NCBI GenBank assembly: GCA_964606735.1 | Contig: CAZSHI010000009.1 | Location: forward strand, 1-64,000 | Reading direction: 5' to 3' | From: UBA5109 sp964606735 | Lineage (GTDB): Bacteria > Pseudomonadota > Gammaproteobacteria > Pseudomonadales > Pseudohongiellaceae | Length of the DNA: 64,000 nt | Translations under genes and position numbers: made by a program | Shown here: one piece after another, positions 1 to 7,974 of the stretch | How the letters are laid out: the number at the start of each line of letters is the position of its first letter | Position numbering within the stretch: the first letter of the stretch is position 1 | The notes under the pieces: generated by a model | Seen by the model: only the letters and a program-made list of their open reading frames with translations | The model's database searches: none | What the model was told of the DNA's origin: nothing

Positions 1-25
1 AGCAAGACCGAGCAGTAAAACAAAA

Positions 26-56
26 AAGCCCCTTCGGTAACGAAGGGGCTTTTTTT
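26..56 (+). terminator. Rho-independent terminator
   Basis: An 11-bp inverted repeat (AAGCCCCTTCG / CGAAGGGGCTT) with a GTAA loop is followed by a run of T. It most likely ends a plus-strand gene lying left of the window. Confidence 0.85.
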
Positions 57-413
57 ATGCGTGTAAATTAACGGTCTGGACCTAAAAAAATACAGAAGAG
101 TTTGGCCCTGTCTGTGAGGATTGATAGTTTCGGAAAATCCTTGCAGGGATGGGCCAGAATAAATAGATGTCGCGGTAAATGCCTTAAGCAAACAAGTCTA
201 AACACCGCAGGGTAAAAGCCGGATTCAGCATGCCGTGCTAAACCTGCTCAGCTCTCGTCCTTAAAACCGGATATAGCTAAAGATAATTTTATTAATATAA
301 TCAATATTTTATATTTTAATCTGCACGTAGACTTGACGCTCCAGCCAGTGCCGAGATTTCTGGACAAGTCACCTGGTCCTGATTATGCTAGAACAAATGC
401 CGGTGCTAGTGCC
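57..413. other. Non-coding stretch upstream of the first gene
   Basis: No convincing coding frame or RNA gene is visible between the terminator and the ATG at 414. The segment 280-325 is strongly AT-rich and could hold the promoter of the DUF4159 gene, but I cannot assign -35 and -10 boxes with confidence. A TTG at 333 would lengthen the following gene by 27 codons; it lacks a good ribosome site and would bury the signal peptide. Confidence 0.5.
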
Positions 414-1154
414 ATGACCCTCAAAAACCAGCTCCTCACTTTTTGCGCTCTGTTACTGCTCTGTGCGGCCAGCTTGCTGCAGGCGCAGAACTTTCGATTT
501 CGCAATTTCGGGCAAAACGAGCCACCGGCAACTGAATTCATCGCGGCCCGCTGGCACTTCGGTACCAATGGCGATATCGGCCACATGGGCTGGTCTCATA
601 ACTACCCGCAATCTGATCAGCACCTGAATGATTTTCTGGAACGCACCACAAGAATCGATATCGATGTGATGTCCTACCGTATTGTCGAACTGGGCAGTGA
701 AGAGGTCTTCGATTACCCTTTTGCCTATATTTCTGAACCCGGCGAAATGGAATTAACAGAGCAGGAAGTCATCAACCTGCGTGAATTTGTCCTCAGAGGC
801 GGTTTTATCATCCTGGACGATTTCGATGGTTCCTGGCAGTGGGCCCAGATGGCCTCACAGTTTCGCCGTGCCTTTCCCGAACAGCAGTTTGTACCCCTGT
901 CCATTGAGGAAGCAGTGTTCCAGATTCTGAACCCGATTGATGACTTTCAGGACATGTCCAATTATGTCCCCGGCGGTAAAATCACCTATTACGCCCTGTA
1001 TAACCAGTACGATGAAATTGCCGTACTGGCTGGACACAACAATGATCTGGCCAATTTCTGGGACTGGTATGCTGACGGCGCCATGCCCCTGCTGCCCTCC
1101 ACCGATGCCTTTCGACTGGGTTCCAATGCGGTGATTTATTCCCTGACCCATTAA
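414..1154 (+). CDS. Secreted DUF4159 domain protein (copy 1)
   Basis: This 246-residue protein has an N-terminal signal peptide (hydrophobic LLTFCALLLLCAASLLQAQ, residues 7-25), so ATG 414 is preferred over the upstream TTG 333. The rest matches DUF4159, a family of unknown biochemical role related to glutamine-amidotransferase-like folds. Seen here are the 'LREFVLRGGFIILDDFDG' type block in the middle and a C-terminal 'GHNND' segment. A paralogue lies at 46351-47199 and shares the 'LR.(x)n GGF' and 'AHNND' blocks. The gene sits 128 bases upstream of a PQQ dehydrogenase on the same strand and may be co-transcribed with it. Function is unknown; a periplasmic location is inferred from the signal peptide. 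Confidence 0.8.
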   Translation: MTLKNQLLTFCALLLLCAASLLQAQNFRFRNFGQNEPPATEFIAARWHFGTNGDIGHMGWSHNYPQSDQHLNDFLERTTRIDIDVMSYRIVELGSEEVFDYPFAYISEPGEMELTEQEVINLREFVLRGGFIILDDFDGSWQWAQMASQFRRAFPEQQFVPLSIEEAVFQILNPIDDFQDMSNYVPGGKITYYALYNQYDEIAVLAGHNNDLANFWDWYADGAMPLLPSTDAFRLGSNAVIYSLTH

Positions 1155-1282
1155 CAGACGATTCAAACACATTGTTCAGCGGGTTATACTTGCTCCCTTG
1201 TGGCTTAAGAGCCGATAATCACTGACCACAATTCAACTACTGACATCATAAAACAAGAAAAACCATCTGGATCGGAGTTCAC

Positions 1283-3424
1283 ATGCGAAGTCATCATGCC
1301 TTTAAAATTTTAGCCCTTCTGGGCGCCAGCATCGTTTTCACCCCGGCACTGGCACAACAGCAGTTGCCCGAGGATCCCGTGCATTACACTCAGGATCAGG
1401 CCGAGCGTGGCCGAGCAGTTTACATGCAGACCTGTGTGGTTTGTCACGGTGAGCAGCTTGACAACGGCGAGTTCGGTTTTCCACTCAGGGGTACGCCCTT
1501 TACCAATCGCTGGGCTGGTGTCAGTGCTGCAACCTTTACCAACATGCTCAAAGAAAGCATGCCTCCCGGTGGTGCCGGCAGCCTCAGTGACCAGACCTAC
1601 GCCGACCTGATGGCTTTTATTTTCCAGCAAAACGAAGTACCGGCAGGCAATGAAGAACTGCCGACAGACCTGGATCAGCTGGCTTCGCTGTATGTCACGG
1701 CTGGCAGTATCAGTTCACAACAGGCTGTCCTGCGTATTGGTGGCCCAGGCGGCGGCTTTGCCTCTGATGTCAACCTGCCCGAATGGCAGGCGCCCCGTAA
1801 TCCCCTCACGAGCATCAGTGATGTCACTGATGAGCTGCTGATCAATCCACCTGACAGTTCCTGGCTGACCTGGCGCCGGCAGTACACGGCAGAAGCCTTC
1901 AGTCCGCTTGATGAAATCAATCGTCGCAATGTTGATGAACTCCGTCTGGCCTGGTCTTTGAGCCTGCCCAGCGGCCCCAATGAATCCACCCCGCTGGTGC
2001 ATGACGGCGTCATGTTTGTACAGAGTTACGAAGATCACATCATGGCCCTGAATGCGCTGACAGGTGATGAGCTCTGGCATTATCGTCGCAACCTGGACGA
2101 GGATGTCATCCCGCGCGTACAGCGGAATATCGCCATTTACGGTGACAAAATCTATGCCTCCACCTCAGACGGTTATGTCATCGCTCTGGATATGCGAACC
2201 GGCCGCCTGGTCTGGGAAACCAATCTGGACACTGTTATTTCTGGTGGCCCGCTGGTGGCCCAGGGTGTGGTGATGCAGGGCACCATGCGTGCCGGTGGCG
2301 GTCCTGATGCCACCTTCATTCAGGGCCTGGATGCCGAGACTGGCGCTCCGATGTGGCGCTTTTACGTAATTCCCCCACCCGGCGAACCCGGTTCCAACAC
2401 CTGGAATAACGTACCTTATGAAGAGCTCAACGGTGGCTCGGTGTGGACAGCCGGTTCCTATGACCCGGTGAATAATCTGGCGCTGTTTGGCACGGCACAG
2501 ACCTATGACACCGGTCCGCTGATGAACATGGTGGATATTCCCGGTATCAACAATGACGCCCTCTACACCAACACCACGCTGGCCTTTGATCCGCAAAGTG
2601 GTGAACTGGTCTGGTACTTCCAGCACATGAATAATGACCAGCATGACCTGGACTGGGCGTTTGAGCGTGTTATTACCGACATTACCTACAATGGCGAGCA
2701 GCGTCATGTGGTCATGACCGGTGGCAAGCTGGGCTATTACGATATTCTGGATGCAGCTACCGGTGAATACCTCAGTTCTTACGATATGGGTTTACAGAAC
2801 CTGATTCTGGGCGTTGATCCGGAAACCGATCGCAAGATTGTCGATCTCTCGCTCTATCCGGATGGTGTCGAGAACAAAATGGTCTGTCCGCACGCCGGTG
2901 GTGGACGCAGCTGGATTCCTGGCGCCTACAATCCCAACACGGGGCGCATGTTTGTGCCGGCCGTTGAGACCTGCATGACCATGGTACTGGTTGGTGAAGG
3001 TGAAAACGGCTTCCTGTCTTCCGGTTATCGCTGGACCCTGCGTCCCCGTGATAACAGTGACGGCCGTTATGGCCATATCCAGGCCTTCAATATTGGTGGC
3101 AACATGCAGGAACACTGGACAGCCAGACAGCGTGCACCACAAACCTCCGGTGTGCTGGCAACGGCTGGTGGTGTTGTCTTTGCCGGTGCCCTTGACCGTA
3201 GCTTCTCGGCGTATGATGACCGTACCGGTGAGCGCCTGTGGAACGTCAGACTGAATGACGTGCCCAACTCAGGACCGGTCAGCTTTGCCATCGAAGGCAA
3301 GCAGTATATTGCCGTGGTGGTGGGTTATGGTGGCGCCCAGACGGCGAGTTTCCCGCGTCTGGTGCCGGAAATCACCCTGCCATCTGAGCCCAGCTCAACG
3401 GTTTGGGTCTTCGAATTACCCTAA
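1283..3424 (+). CDS. PQQ-dependent dehydrogenase with N-terminal cytochrome c domain (copy 1)
   Basis: The 713-residue protein begins with a signal peptide ending near residue 24 (PALA). A cytochrome c domain follows, with heme motif CVVCH at residues 51-55 and a likely axial Met in 'SMPPGG' near residue 92. The remainder (about 190-713) is an eight-bladed quinoprotein propeller with repeated 'ALDxxTGxxxW' blades, as in PQQ alcohol and sugar dehydrogenases. It should oxidise a periplasmic alcohol or sugar and pass electrons through its own heme. The heme domain is N-terminal, whereas classical type II quinohemoprotein alcohol dehydrogenases carry it at the C-terminus. The start at 1283 is supported by a GGAG about 8 bases upstream. 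A second copy lies at 54655-56754. The substrate cannot be told from sequence. Confidence 0.88.
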   Translation: MRSHHAFKILALLGASIVFTPALAQQQLPEDPVHYTQDQAERGRAVYMQTCVVCHGEQLDNGEFGFPLRGTPFTNRWAGVSAATFTNMLKESMPPGGAGSLSDQTYADLMAFIFQQNEVPAGNEELPTDLDQLASLYVTAGSISSQQAVLRIGGPGGGFASDVNLPEWQAPRNPLTSISDVTDELLINPPDSSWLTWRRQYTAEAFSPLDEINRRNVDELRLAWSLSLPSGPNESTPLVHDGVMFVQSYEDHIMALNALTGDELWHYRRNLDEDVIPRVQRNIAIYGDKIYASTSDGYVIALDMRTGRLVWETNLDTVISGGPLVAQGVVMQGTMRAGGGPDATFIQGLDAETGAPMWRFYVIPPPGEPGSNTWNNVPYEELNGGSVWTAGSYDPVNNLALFGTAQTYDTGPLMNMVDIPGINNDALYTNTTLAFDPQSGELVWYFQHMNNDQHDLDWAFERVITDITYNGEQRHVVMTGGKLGYYDILDAATGEYLSSYDMGLQNLILGVDPETDRKIVDLSLYPDGVENKMVCPHAGGGRSWIPGAYNPNTGRMFVPAVETCMTMVLVGEGENGFLSSGYRWTLRPRDNSDGRYGHIQAFNIGGNMQEHWTARQRAPQTSGVLATAGGVVFAGALDRSFSAYDDRTGERLWNVRLNDVPNSGPVSFAIEGKQYIAVVVGYGGAQTASFPRLVPEITLPSEPSSTVWVFELP

Positions 3425-3438
3425 GCTCAGGTAGTGAT

Positions 3439-3467
3439 AAAAACGCCGGCATCTGCCGGCGTTTTTT
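3439..3467. terminator. Bidirectional rho-independent terminator
   Basis: A perfect hairpin (AAACGCCGGC / GCCGGCGTTT, loop ATCT) is flanked by A and T runs. It separates the convergent PQQ dehydrogenase and CNNM genes and can serve both; it touches the stop codon of the latter. Confidence 0.85.
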
Positions 3468-4530
3468 ATTCTGCTGCATCCTTGGCGGGAATTTCCAGCC
3501 CCATGGCCTGGGCGCGTTTGCGCCAGAGTTTTCTGGCATGCTCCTGCATATCCACCTGCTTGTCACGCTCATCCATGATTTCCAGTCCCAGCAGAGTTTC
3601 CAGAATGTCCTCCAGGGTAATCACTCCTTCCATGCCGCCATATTCATCAACAATCATCATGATATGCAGGCGATGCTGGATAAAATATTCAAAGGCATCA
3701 TAGACCGAACTGGTTTCCGGCAGAGCCTGTAATTCACGGCAGTATTGCTTGAGTGGTTTTTCAGAATTGCCGCGCGAATACGCCAGCAGAAGGTCCCCTT
3801 TCAGGACAAAACCAATCAAATGCTCACGGTCATTCTCATAGATCGGGATACGGGAAAAACGCGTGTCATCATGGGCGCTGAAAAAAGCCTCGACACTCAG
3901 CGAAGCCGGCAGCGAAAAAACCACCGGGCGTGGTGTCATAACGGCTGATACCGGCGTTTCATGCAGCAGGAACATGTTTCTGAGAATCTGCGATTCCTTA
4001 TACTTGAGCTGGCCTTCCTTATGACCCAATTCTGCCATGGCGGCGAATTCCTCACGGGAAAACCCTTCCGGCTCGTCAGTATGGGAAAGCCCCCGGGTAA
4101 ATTTTTCCGACAGCCACACAAAAGGATAGAGCACCCAGACCAGAAACTTGAGGACATGGGCGGTGGCACCGGATAGCTGTCGCCAATAGGTGGCACCCAG
4201 GGTTTTCGGAATGATTTCTGAAAACACCAGAATCAGCAGGGTCAGGATAGCTGACGCCAGTCCGACCCAGTTAGAGCCGAATACGGCAGCTGCCTGAGCC
4301 CCGGCACCTGCCGCTCCTACAGTATGGGCGATGGTGTTGAGGGTAAGAATTGCCGCCAGGGGCTTGTTGATATCTTCCTTCAGCTCGCGCATCAACTGGC
4401 CACCGGAGCGCTCCTGCTGTTCCATCAGCGTGACATGAGCGGTCGTCGTGCTGAGGAGCACGGCCTCTGATATCGAGCACAAAAATGAAAAAACGAGCGC
4501 AATCGCGACGTAGATAAACAGCAGAGTCAT
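3466..4530 (-). CDS. CNNM/HlyC-type membrane protein (DUF21 + CBS pair)
   Basis: This 354-residue inner-membrane protein starts with a DUF21 (CNNM) transmembrane domain (residues 1 to about 175), including the conserved 'SEIIPKTLGA' segment near residue 104. A CBS pair follows (about 190-320), with the typical 'DEYGGMEGVITLEDILE' end. Members take part in magnesium or cobalt homeostasis, and the CBS pair is an adenine-nucleotide sensor. The protein stops about 30 residues after the CBS pair, so the C-terminal CorC_HlyC domain found in many relatives is absent. It is a stand-alone gene, convergent with the PQQ dehydrogenase. The family is confident; the transported ion is not. Confidence 0.88.
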   Translation of the reverse strand: MTLLFIYVAIALVFSFLCSISEAVLLSTTTAHVTLMEQQERSGGQLMRELKEDINKPLAAILTLNTIAHTVGAAGAGAQAAAVFGSNWVGLASAILTLLILVFSEIIPKTLGATYWRQLSGATAHVLKFLVWVLYPFVWLSEKFTRGLSHTDEPEGFSREEFAAMAELGHKEGQLKYKESQILRNMFLLHETPVSAVMTPRPVVFSLPASLSVEAFFSAHDDTRFSRIPIYENDREHLIGFVLKGDLLLAYSRGNSEKPLKQYCRELQALPETSSVYDAFEYFIQHRLHIMMIVDEYGGMEGVITLEDILETLLGLEIMDERDKQVDMQEHARKLWRKRAQAMGLEIPAKDAAE

Positions 4531-4673
4531 TATAAGGAATAATCTTTTATATCAATGCATTGCATGATTTTAGAAGCTATGGGACCACTTTTTTACACCC
4601 GTGGGATTCAGTATAAAGAAAGCTGCCTTGCATTAGCCAGCACTATCGACGAGCCTGAACCGAGCGCCCATAA

Positions 4674-4708
4674 AAAACCTCTCACAGACCCGGTCGGTGA
4701 GAGGTTTT
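4674..4708 (-). terminator. Rho-independent terminator
   Basis: A 12-bp stem (AAAACCTCTCAC / GTGAGAGGTTTT) is followed by a T run on the minus strand. It lies 37 bases past the stop of the small secreted protein at 4745-4990. Confidence 0.8.
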
Positions 4709-4744
4709 CTAGCAAGAGTCTTAATCTTAGTACTAAAACTAAAA

Positions 4745-4990
4745 TTAGATTGGCGGTGGTGGTGGCGGTTCAGGAAAATCACACACTCCCTCTGAAATTA
4801 GGAGAGCATCACCATGCGCCAGATGGGCATCGACTGCTCTGTCTGCCACTTCGATGAAGACAATAGCGCCCTCTTCATCGATATGACACAGTGCTACCTT
4901 TCCCGGCTTCTCCTTTGCCACTACCGTATAGGAGAAGACACTGATGATCGCCAATAAACCCACAAAGAAAAAGCCAAGGTACTTTTTCAT
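4745..4990 (-). CDS. Small secreted protein with CHI...AHLAHGD motif
   Basis: An 81-residue protein with a clear signal peptide (residues 1-25, ending VVA-KE). The mature part is only about 55 residues and carries 'KVALCHIDEEG' and 'AVDAHLAHGD' followed by 'GVCDFP' and a Pro-rich tail of seven prolines. The spacing of Cys-His, His-Leu-x-His-Gly-Asp and a second Cys matches a short motif that recurs in secreted bacterial proteins (consensus CHxPPG...AHLxHGD) and has no established function. The two Cys could form a disulfide and the His/Asp residues could bind a metal; both are inferences. Its own terminator lies downstream. The gene is monocistronic. Confidence 0.72.
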   Translation of the reverse strand: MKKYLGFFFVGLLAIISVFSYTVVAKEKPGKVALCHIDEEGAIVFIEVADRAVDAHLAHGDALLISEGVCDFPEPPPPPPI

Positions 4991-5210
4991 GATCTTTCCT
5001 CACAATCTCTTGTTGACTGAAAAACTCTCGAATTACAGAAATCCACTACCGTTTTCATTGTAGAACCAAGTTCAAGCCACAACAAAAATTCTTTCTGGCT
5101 GGTTTCAATTTGTCAGCGCAACTTGCGAGTATGGCTATTCCAAGCAGCCTGCACGACTCGCTTGTTTCCAGTCACCTGTAGGGTAGTGATGACCTGTGGA
5201 GCTTGCTAGA

Positions 5211-6368
5211 ATGCCTTGCATGTCCTTAGCTGAACACTACCGAAATACTCGCCAGGCCAGCGAGATACTTTGCCAACCCCTGGCGGAAGAGGATTATCTG
5301 CCGCAACTGGTCGAGTATGCCAGCCCGCCAAAATGGCACCTGGCCCATACCAGCTGGTTTTTTGAAGAACTGATTCTGAAAAAGCAGCTTGAGGGCTATC
5401 AGGAATTCGATTCCCGCTTCTGTTTCCTCTTCAACTCCTATTACAACACGGTCGGTGAGCGTCTGGCCCGCAATGCCCGAGGCGATATCAGCAGACCATC
5501 CACTGCCACGGTCTATAAATACCGGCAGCATGTCGACGCTCACATGCAAAGGCTGCTGTCCGGACCCCTGCCCAGCGATCTCGAAGCCCTCATCACCCTG
5601 GGGATCAACCACGAACAGCAACACCAGGAACTCCTGCTCAGCGACCTGAAATATGCCTTTGGGCATAACCCTATTTTCCCGGTTTATCGGGAAGATGGCT
5701 CGCTGCTTGACGACCGCAATAGCAATGAGGGCTTGATCCAGCTTGAAGAAGGCCTCTACGAGGTTGGCTTCCAGGGAGAAGGCTTCCACTTTGATAATGA
5801 AAAACAGGCCCACAAGGTGTATCTGCAGGCCTTCGAAATAGACCGTGCACTGGTGAGCAATGCCGAATACCTGGCATTTATCAAGGATGGCGGCTATGAA
5901 AATTTCAGTTACTGGCTGGATGACGGCTGGCACTGGCTGCAGCAATCCTCAATACGCGCCCCACTGTACTGGCATCTCATTAATGGTGAGTGGCATTACT
6001 ATACTCTGGCAGGCTTAAAGAAACTTGAGCCCGATGCGATTTTGTGCCATGTGTCTTTCTATGAAGCCAGCGCCTTTGCCAACTGGAAAGGCATGCGCCT
6101 ACCGACAGAGTTTGAATGGGAAGTGGCCAGTGAACAAATTCCCTGGGGACTGCGCTGGGAATGGACCAATTCAGCCTACCTCCCCTATCCGGGTTATCAG
6201 GTCAGTGCAGGCGCCGTCGGCGAGTACAACGGCAAATTCATGATCAACCAGATGGTCCTACGGGGAGCCTCAGTTGCTACGCCGGCTGGTCACAGCCGAA
6301 AAACTTACCGGAATTTTTTTCACCCACACTTGCAATGGCAATTTTCAGGAATACGTTTGGCGAAATAA
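5211..6368 (+). CDS. egtB: Ergothioneine biosynthesis protein EgtB (iron-dependent sulfoxide synthase)
   Basis: EgtB joins a sulfur donor (gamma-glutamylcysteine or cysteine) to hercynine using oxygen and a non-heme iron. The 385-residue protein has the N-terminal DinB-like domain with 'WHLAHTSWFFEE' near residue 45 and the iron-binding HX3HXE motif (HEQQHQE, about residues 128-134). The C-terminal formylglycine-generating-enzyme-like domain ends in 'RKTYRNFFHPHLQWQFSGIRLA', typical of the family. ATG 5211 is preferred because TGGAG lies about 9 bases upstream; ATG 5220 and GTG 5196 are alternatives. It is followed one base later by egtD. No egtA, egtC or egtE is visible in the window, so cysteine may be used directly, as in type II systems (inference). 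Confidence 0.9.
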   Translation: MPCMSLAEHYRNTRQASEILCQPLAEEDYLPQLVEYASPPKWHLAHTSWFFEELILKKQLEGYQEFDSRFCFLFNSYYNTVGERLARNARGDISRPSTATVYKYRQHVDAHMQRLLSGPLPSDLEALITLGINHEQQHQELLLSDLKYAFGHNPIFPVYREDGSLLDDRNSNEGLIQLEEGLYEVGFQGEGFHFDNEKQAHKVYLQAFEIDRALVSNAEYLAFIKDGGYENFSYWLDDGWHWLQQSSIRAPLYWHLINGEWHYYTLAGLKKLEPDAILCHVSFYEASAFANWKGMRLPTEFEWEVASEQIPWGLRWEWTNSAYLPYPGYQVSAGAVGEYNGKFMINQMVLRGASVATPAGHSRKTYRNFFHPHLQWQFSGIRLAK

Positions 6369-6369
6369 C

Positions 6370-7317
6370 ATGATTGAACAGTTTAAACAGGATGTCGATA
6401 CTGGCCTCAGCGCCAGCAACAAATTTCTACCCTCACAATATTTTTATGATGCCCGGGGCGATGAACTTTTCCGGCAGATCATGGCTCTGCCCTCTTACTA
6501 TTTGACACGAGCTGAATATGAAATCTTCAATGAAAAAACAGATGAATTGATAAATGCTCTGGAAATTGAAAAAGGCAGCTTTTTTGAGATCATCGAGCTG
6601 GGACCCGGCGACGGTAAAAAGACTAAGAAGCTGCTGAAGAAGCTGCTGAAAGAGTCCTATGATTTTTCCTATCACCCGGTGGATATTTCCGAAAATGCAC
6701 TTAATCACCTGGAAGCAGCTCTGCAACGGGAAATGCCAGATCTGAGCACTGTGCCAAAACAGGGACTGTATGTCGATGCCCTGGCCTCACTTAAAAAATC
6801 CACACACAAAAAAATTGTGCTGTTTCTGGGCTCGAATATCGGCAACCTGCAGGATGATGAAGCCGCTGATTTCCTCTACCAGTTGGGCAAAAACTTCAAA
6901 CACGATGACATCCTCCTGCTGGGTGTGGATCTGAAAAAATCACAGGACCTGATACTGCCGGCCTATGATGACCCTGAAGGTATCACGGCACAATTCAACC
7001 TGAACATCCTGGCAAGAATTAACCGCGAACTGGGCGGCGAATTTGAACTGAGCAATTTTTCGCATGAACCGGAATACCTGGAAGACAAGGGTATCGCCAA
7101 TTCTTACCTGAAAGTCTTGCATGATCACAGCGTCACCATCAAGAGCCTCAACAAAAGCTTCCGTTTCAGGGCAGGCGAAAAGATTCACACGGAAATTTCA
7201 CGCAAATACGATGAAAGCATTCTGAACAAGATCACCGCTGCTACCGATTTTATTCTCGCCAGCAAGATTACGGATTCAAATGCCTACTTTGCTGACTACA
7301 TTCTGAAACGAAATTGA
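6370..7317 (+). CDS. egtD: L-histidine N-alpha-methyltransferase EgtD
   Basis: EgtD trimethylates histidine to hercynine with three S-adenosylmethionine, the first step of ergothioneine synthesis. The 315-residue length fits the family (about 320). Residues 13-30 contain 'SNKFLPSQYFYDARGDELF'-type sequence followed by 'LPSYYLTRAEYEI', the usual EgtD start. The SAM loop 'IELGPGDGKKT' is near residue 73 and 'LFLGSNIGN' near residue 155. ATG 6370 follows the egtB stop at 6368, so a longer reading from 6274 inside egtB is not used. The next gene overlaps its stop codon. Confidence 0.93.
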   Translation: MIEQFKQDVDTGLSASNKFLPSQYFYDARGDELFRQIMALPSYYLTRAEYEIFNEKTDELINALEIEKGSFFEIIELGPGDGKKTKKLLKKLLKESYDFSYHPVDISENALNHLEAALQREMPDLSTVPKQGLYVDALASLKKSTHKKIVLFLGSNIGNLQDDEAADFLYQLGKNFKHDDILLLGVDLKKSQDLILPAYDDPEGITAQFNLNILARINRELGGEFELSNFSHEPEYLEDKGIANSYLKVLHDHSVTIKSLNKSFRFRAGEKIHTEISRKYDESILNKITAATDFILASKITDSNAYFADYILKRN

Positions 7318-7970
7318 AACAGGGCCCGCGACACATTCTGCTGCTAGGACTTGGCGAACATGCCACCGCTTTTTATCAGCAATATTTGATCTGCCTGGCC
7401 GATGGTGCAGAGCTTGAGTTGACACTCAAAACGCTGGATTTCGCCGAACTCAATGCCTTTTTGCCTGACAAATACCAGCAGCTTTGCCCTCGCCTGGAAA
7501 AGGAACTGGCGCAACTGGACTGGAAAAGTTTTGATGCCCTGCTGATTCCTAACATCACCTTGCACGCCGCCATCGACCGTCTAAACCTGCCCGCTGAATA
7601 CAGTAAAAAACTCATTCATCCGGTCTCTGCGACACTGGATCTGCTACAGCAAAAAAAAATTGACCGCATCACCCTGGCAGCTACGCGACACACCATGCAA
7701 AGTCATCAACTCAGTACCTATTTCAGCCACAAGGGTATTGAAGTAAAACGACCTGAGACAGATGACATGCAGCGCATTGATGACATACGCCTGGAGGTTT
7801 TTGAGGCAGGTTTCAGCGAAAATGCTGAACGGGAATTGACGGCGATTCTGCGCAAGTATCAGAACCCTCTGCTGGCCTGCACAGAGTTATCCCTGCTCAA
7901 TCGCGGGGAAACTTTTCTTGATATGGGCAGATGCCAGTTACACCAGGCATTCGATCTGGCGGGACAATAA
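7314..7970 (+). CDS. Asp/Glu-racemase-like protein coupled to egtD
   Basis: The 218-residue protein resembles the aspartate/glutamate/hydantoin racemase superfamily. It shows 'AATRHTMQS' (residues 122-130, cf. the family GTxxTM segment) and 'ACTELSLL' (188-195), where Cys189 corresponds to the second catalytic cysteine. The first catalytic Cys of the usual CNTxH motif is not present: the matching place reads 'IPNITLH' (78-84). It may therefore not racemise amino acids by the two-cysteine mechanism. The start appears to be TTG 7314, overlapping the egtD stop by four bases, which implies translational coupling and a role tied to ergothioneine or histidine-betaine chemistry (inference). It ends four bases before the convergent MFS gene. 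Confidence 0.7.
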   Translation: MKQGPRHILLLGLGEHATAFYQQYLICLADGAELELTLKTLDFAELNAFLPDKYQQLCPRLEKELAQLDWKSFDALLIPNITLHAAIDRLNLPAEYSKKLIHPVSATLDLLQQKKIDRITLAATRHTMQSHQLSTYFSHKGIEVKRPETDDMQRIDDIRLEVFEAGFSENAERELTAILRKYQNPLLACTELSLLNRGETFLDMGRCQLHQAFDLAGQ

Positions 7971-7974
7971 GCAC

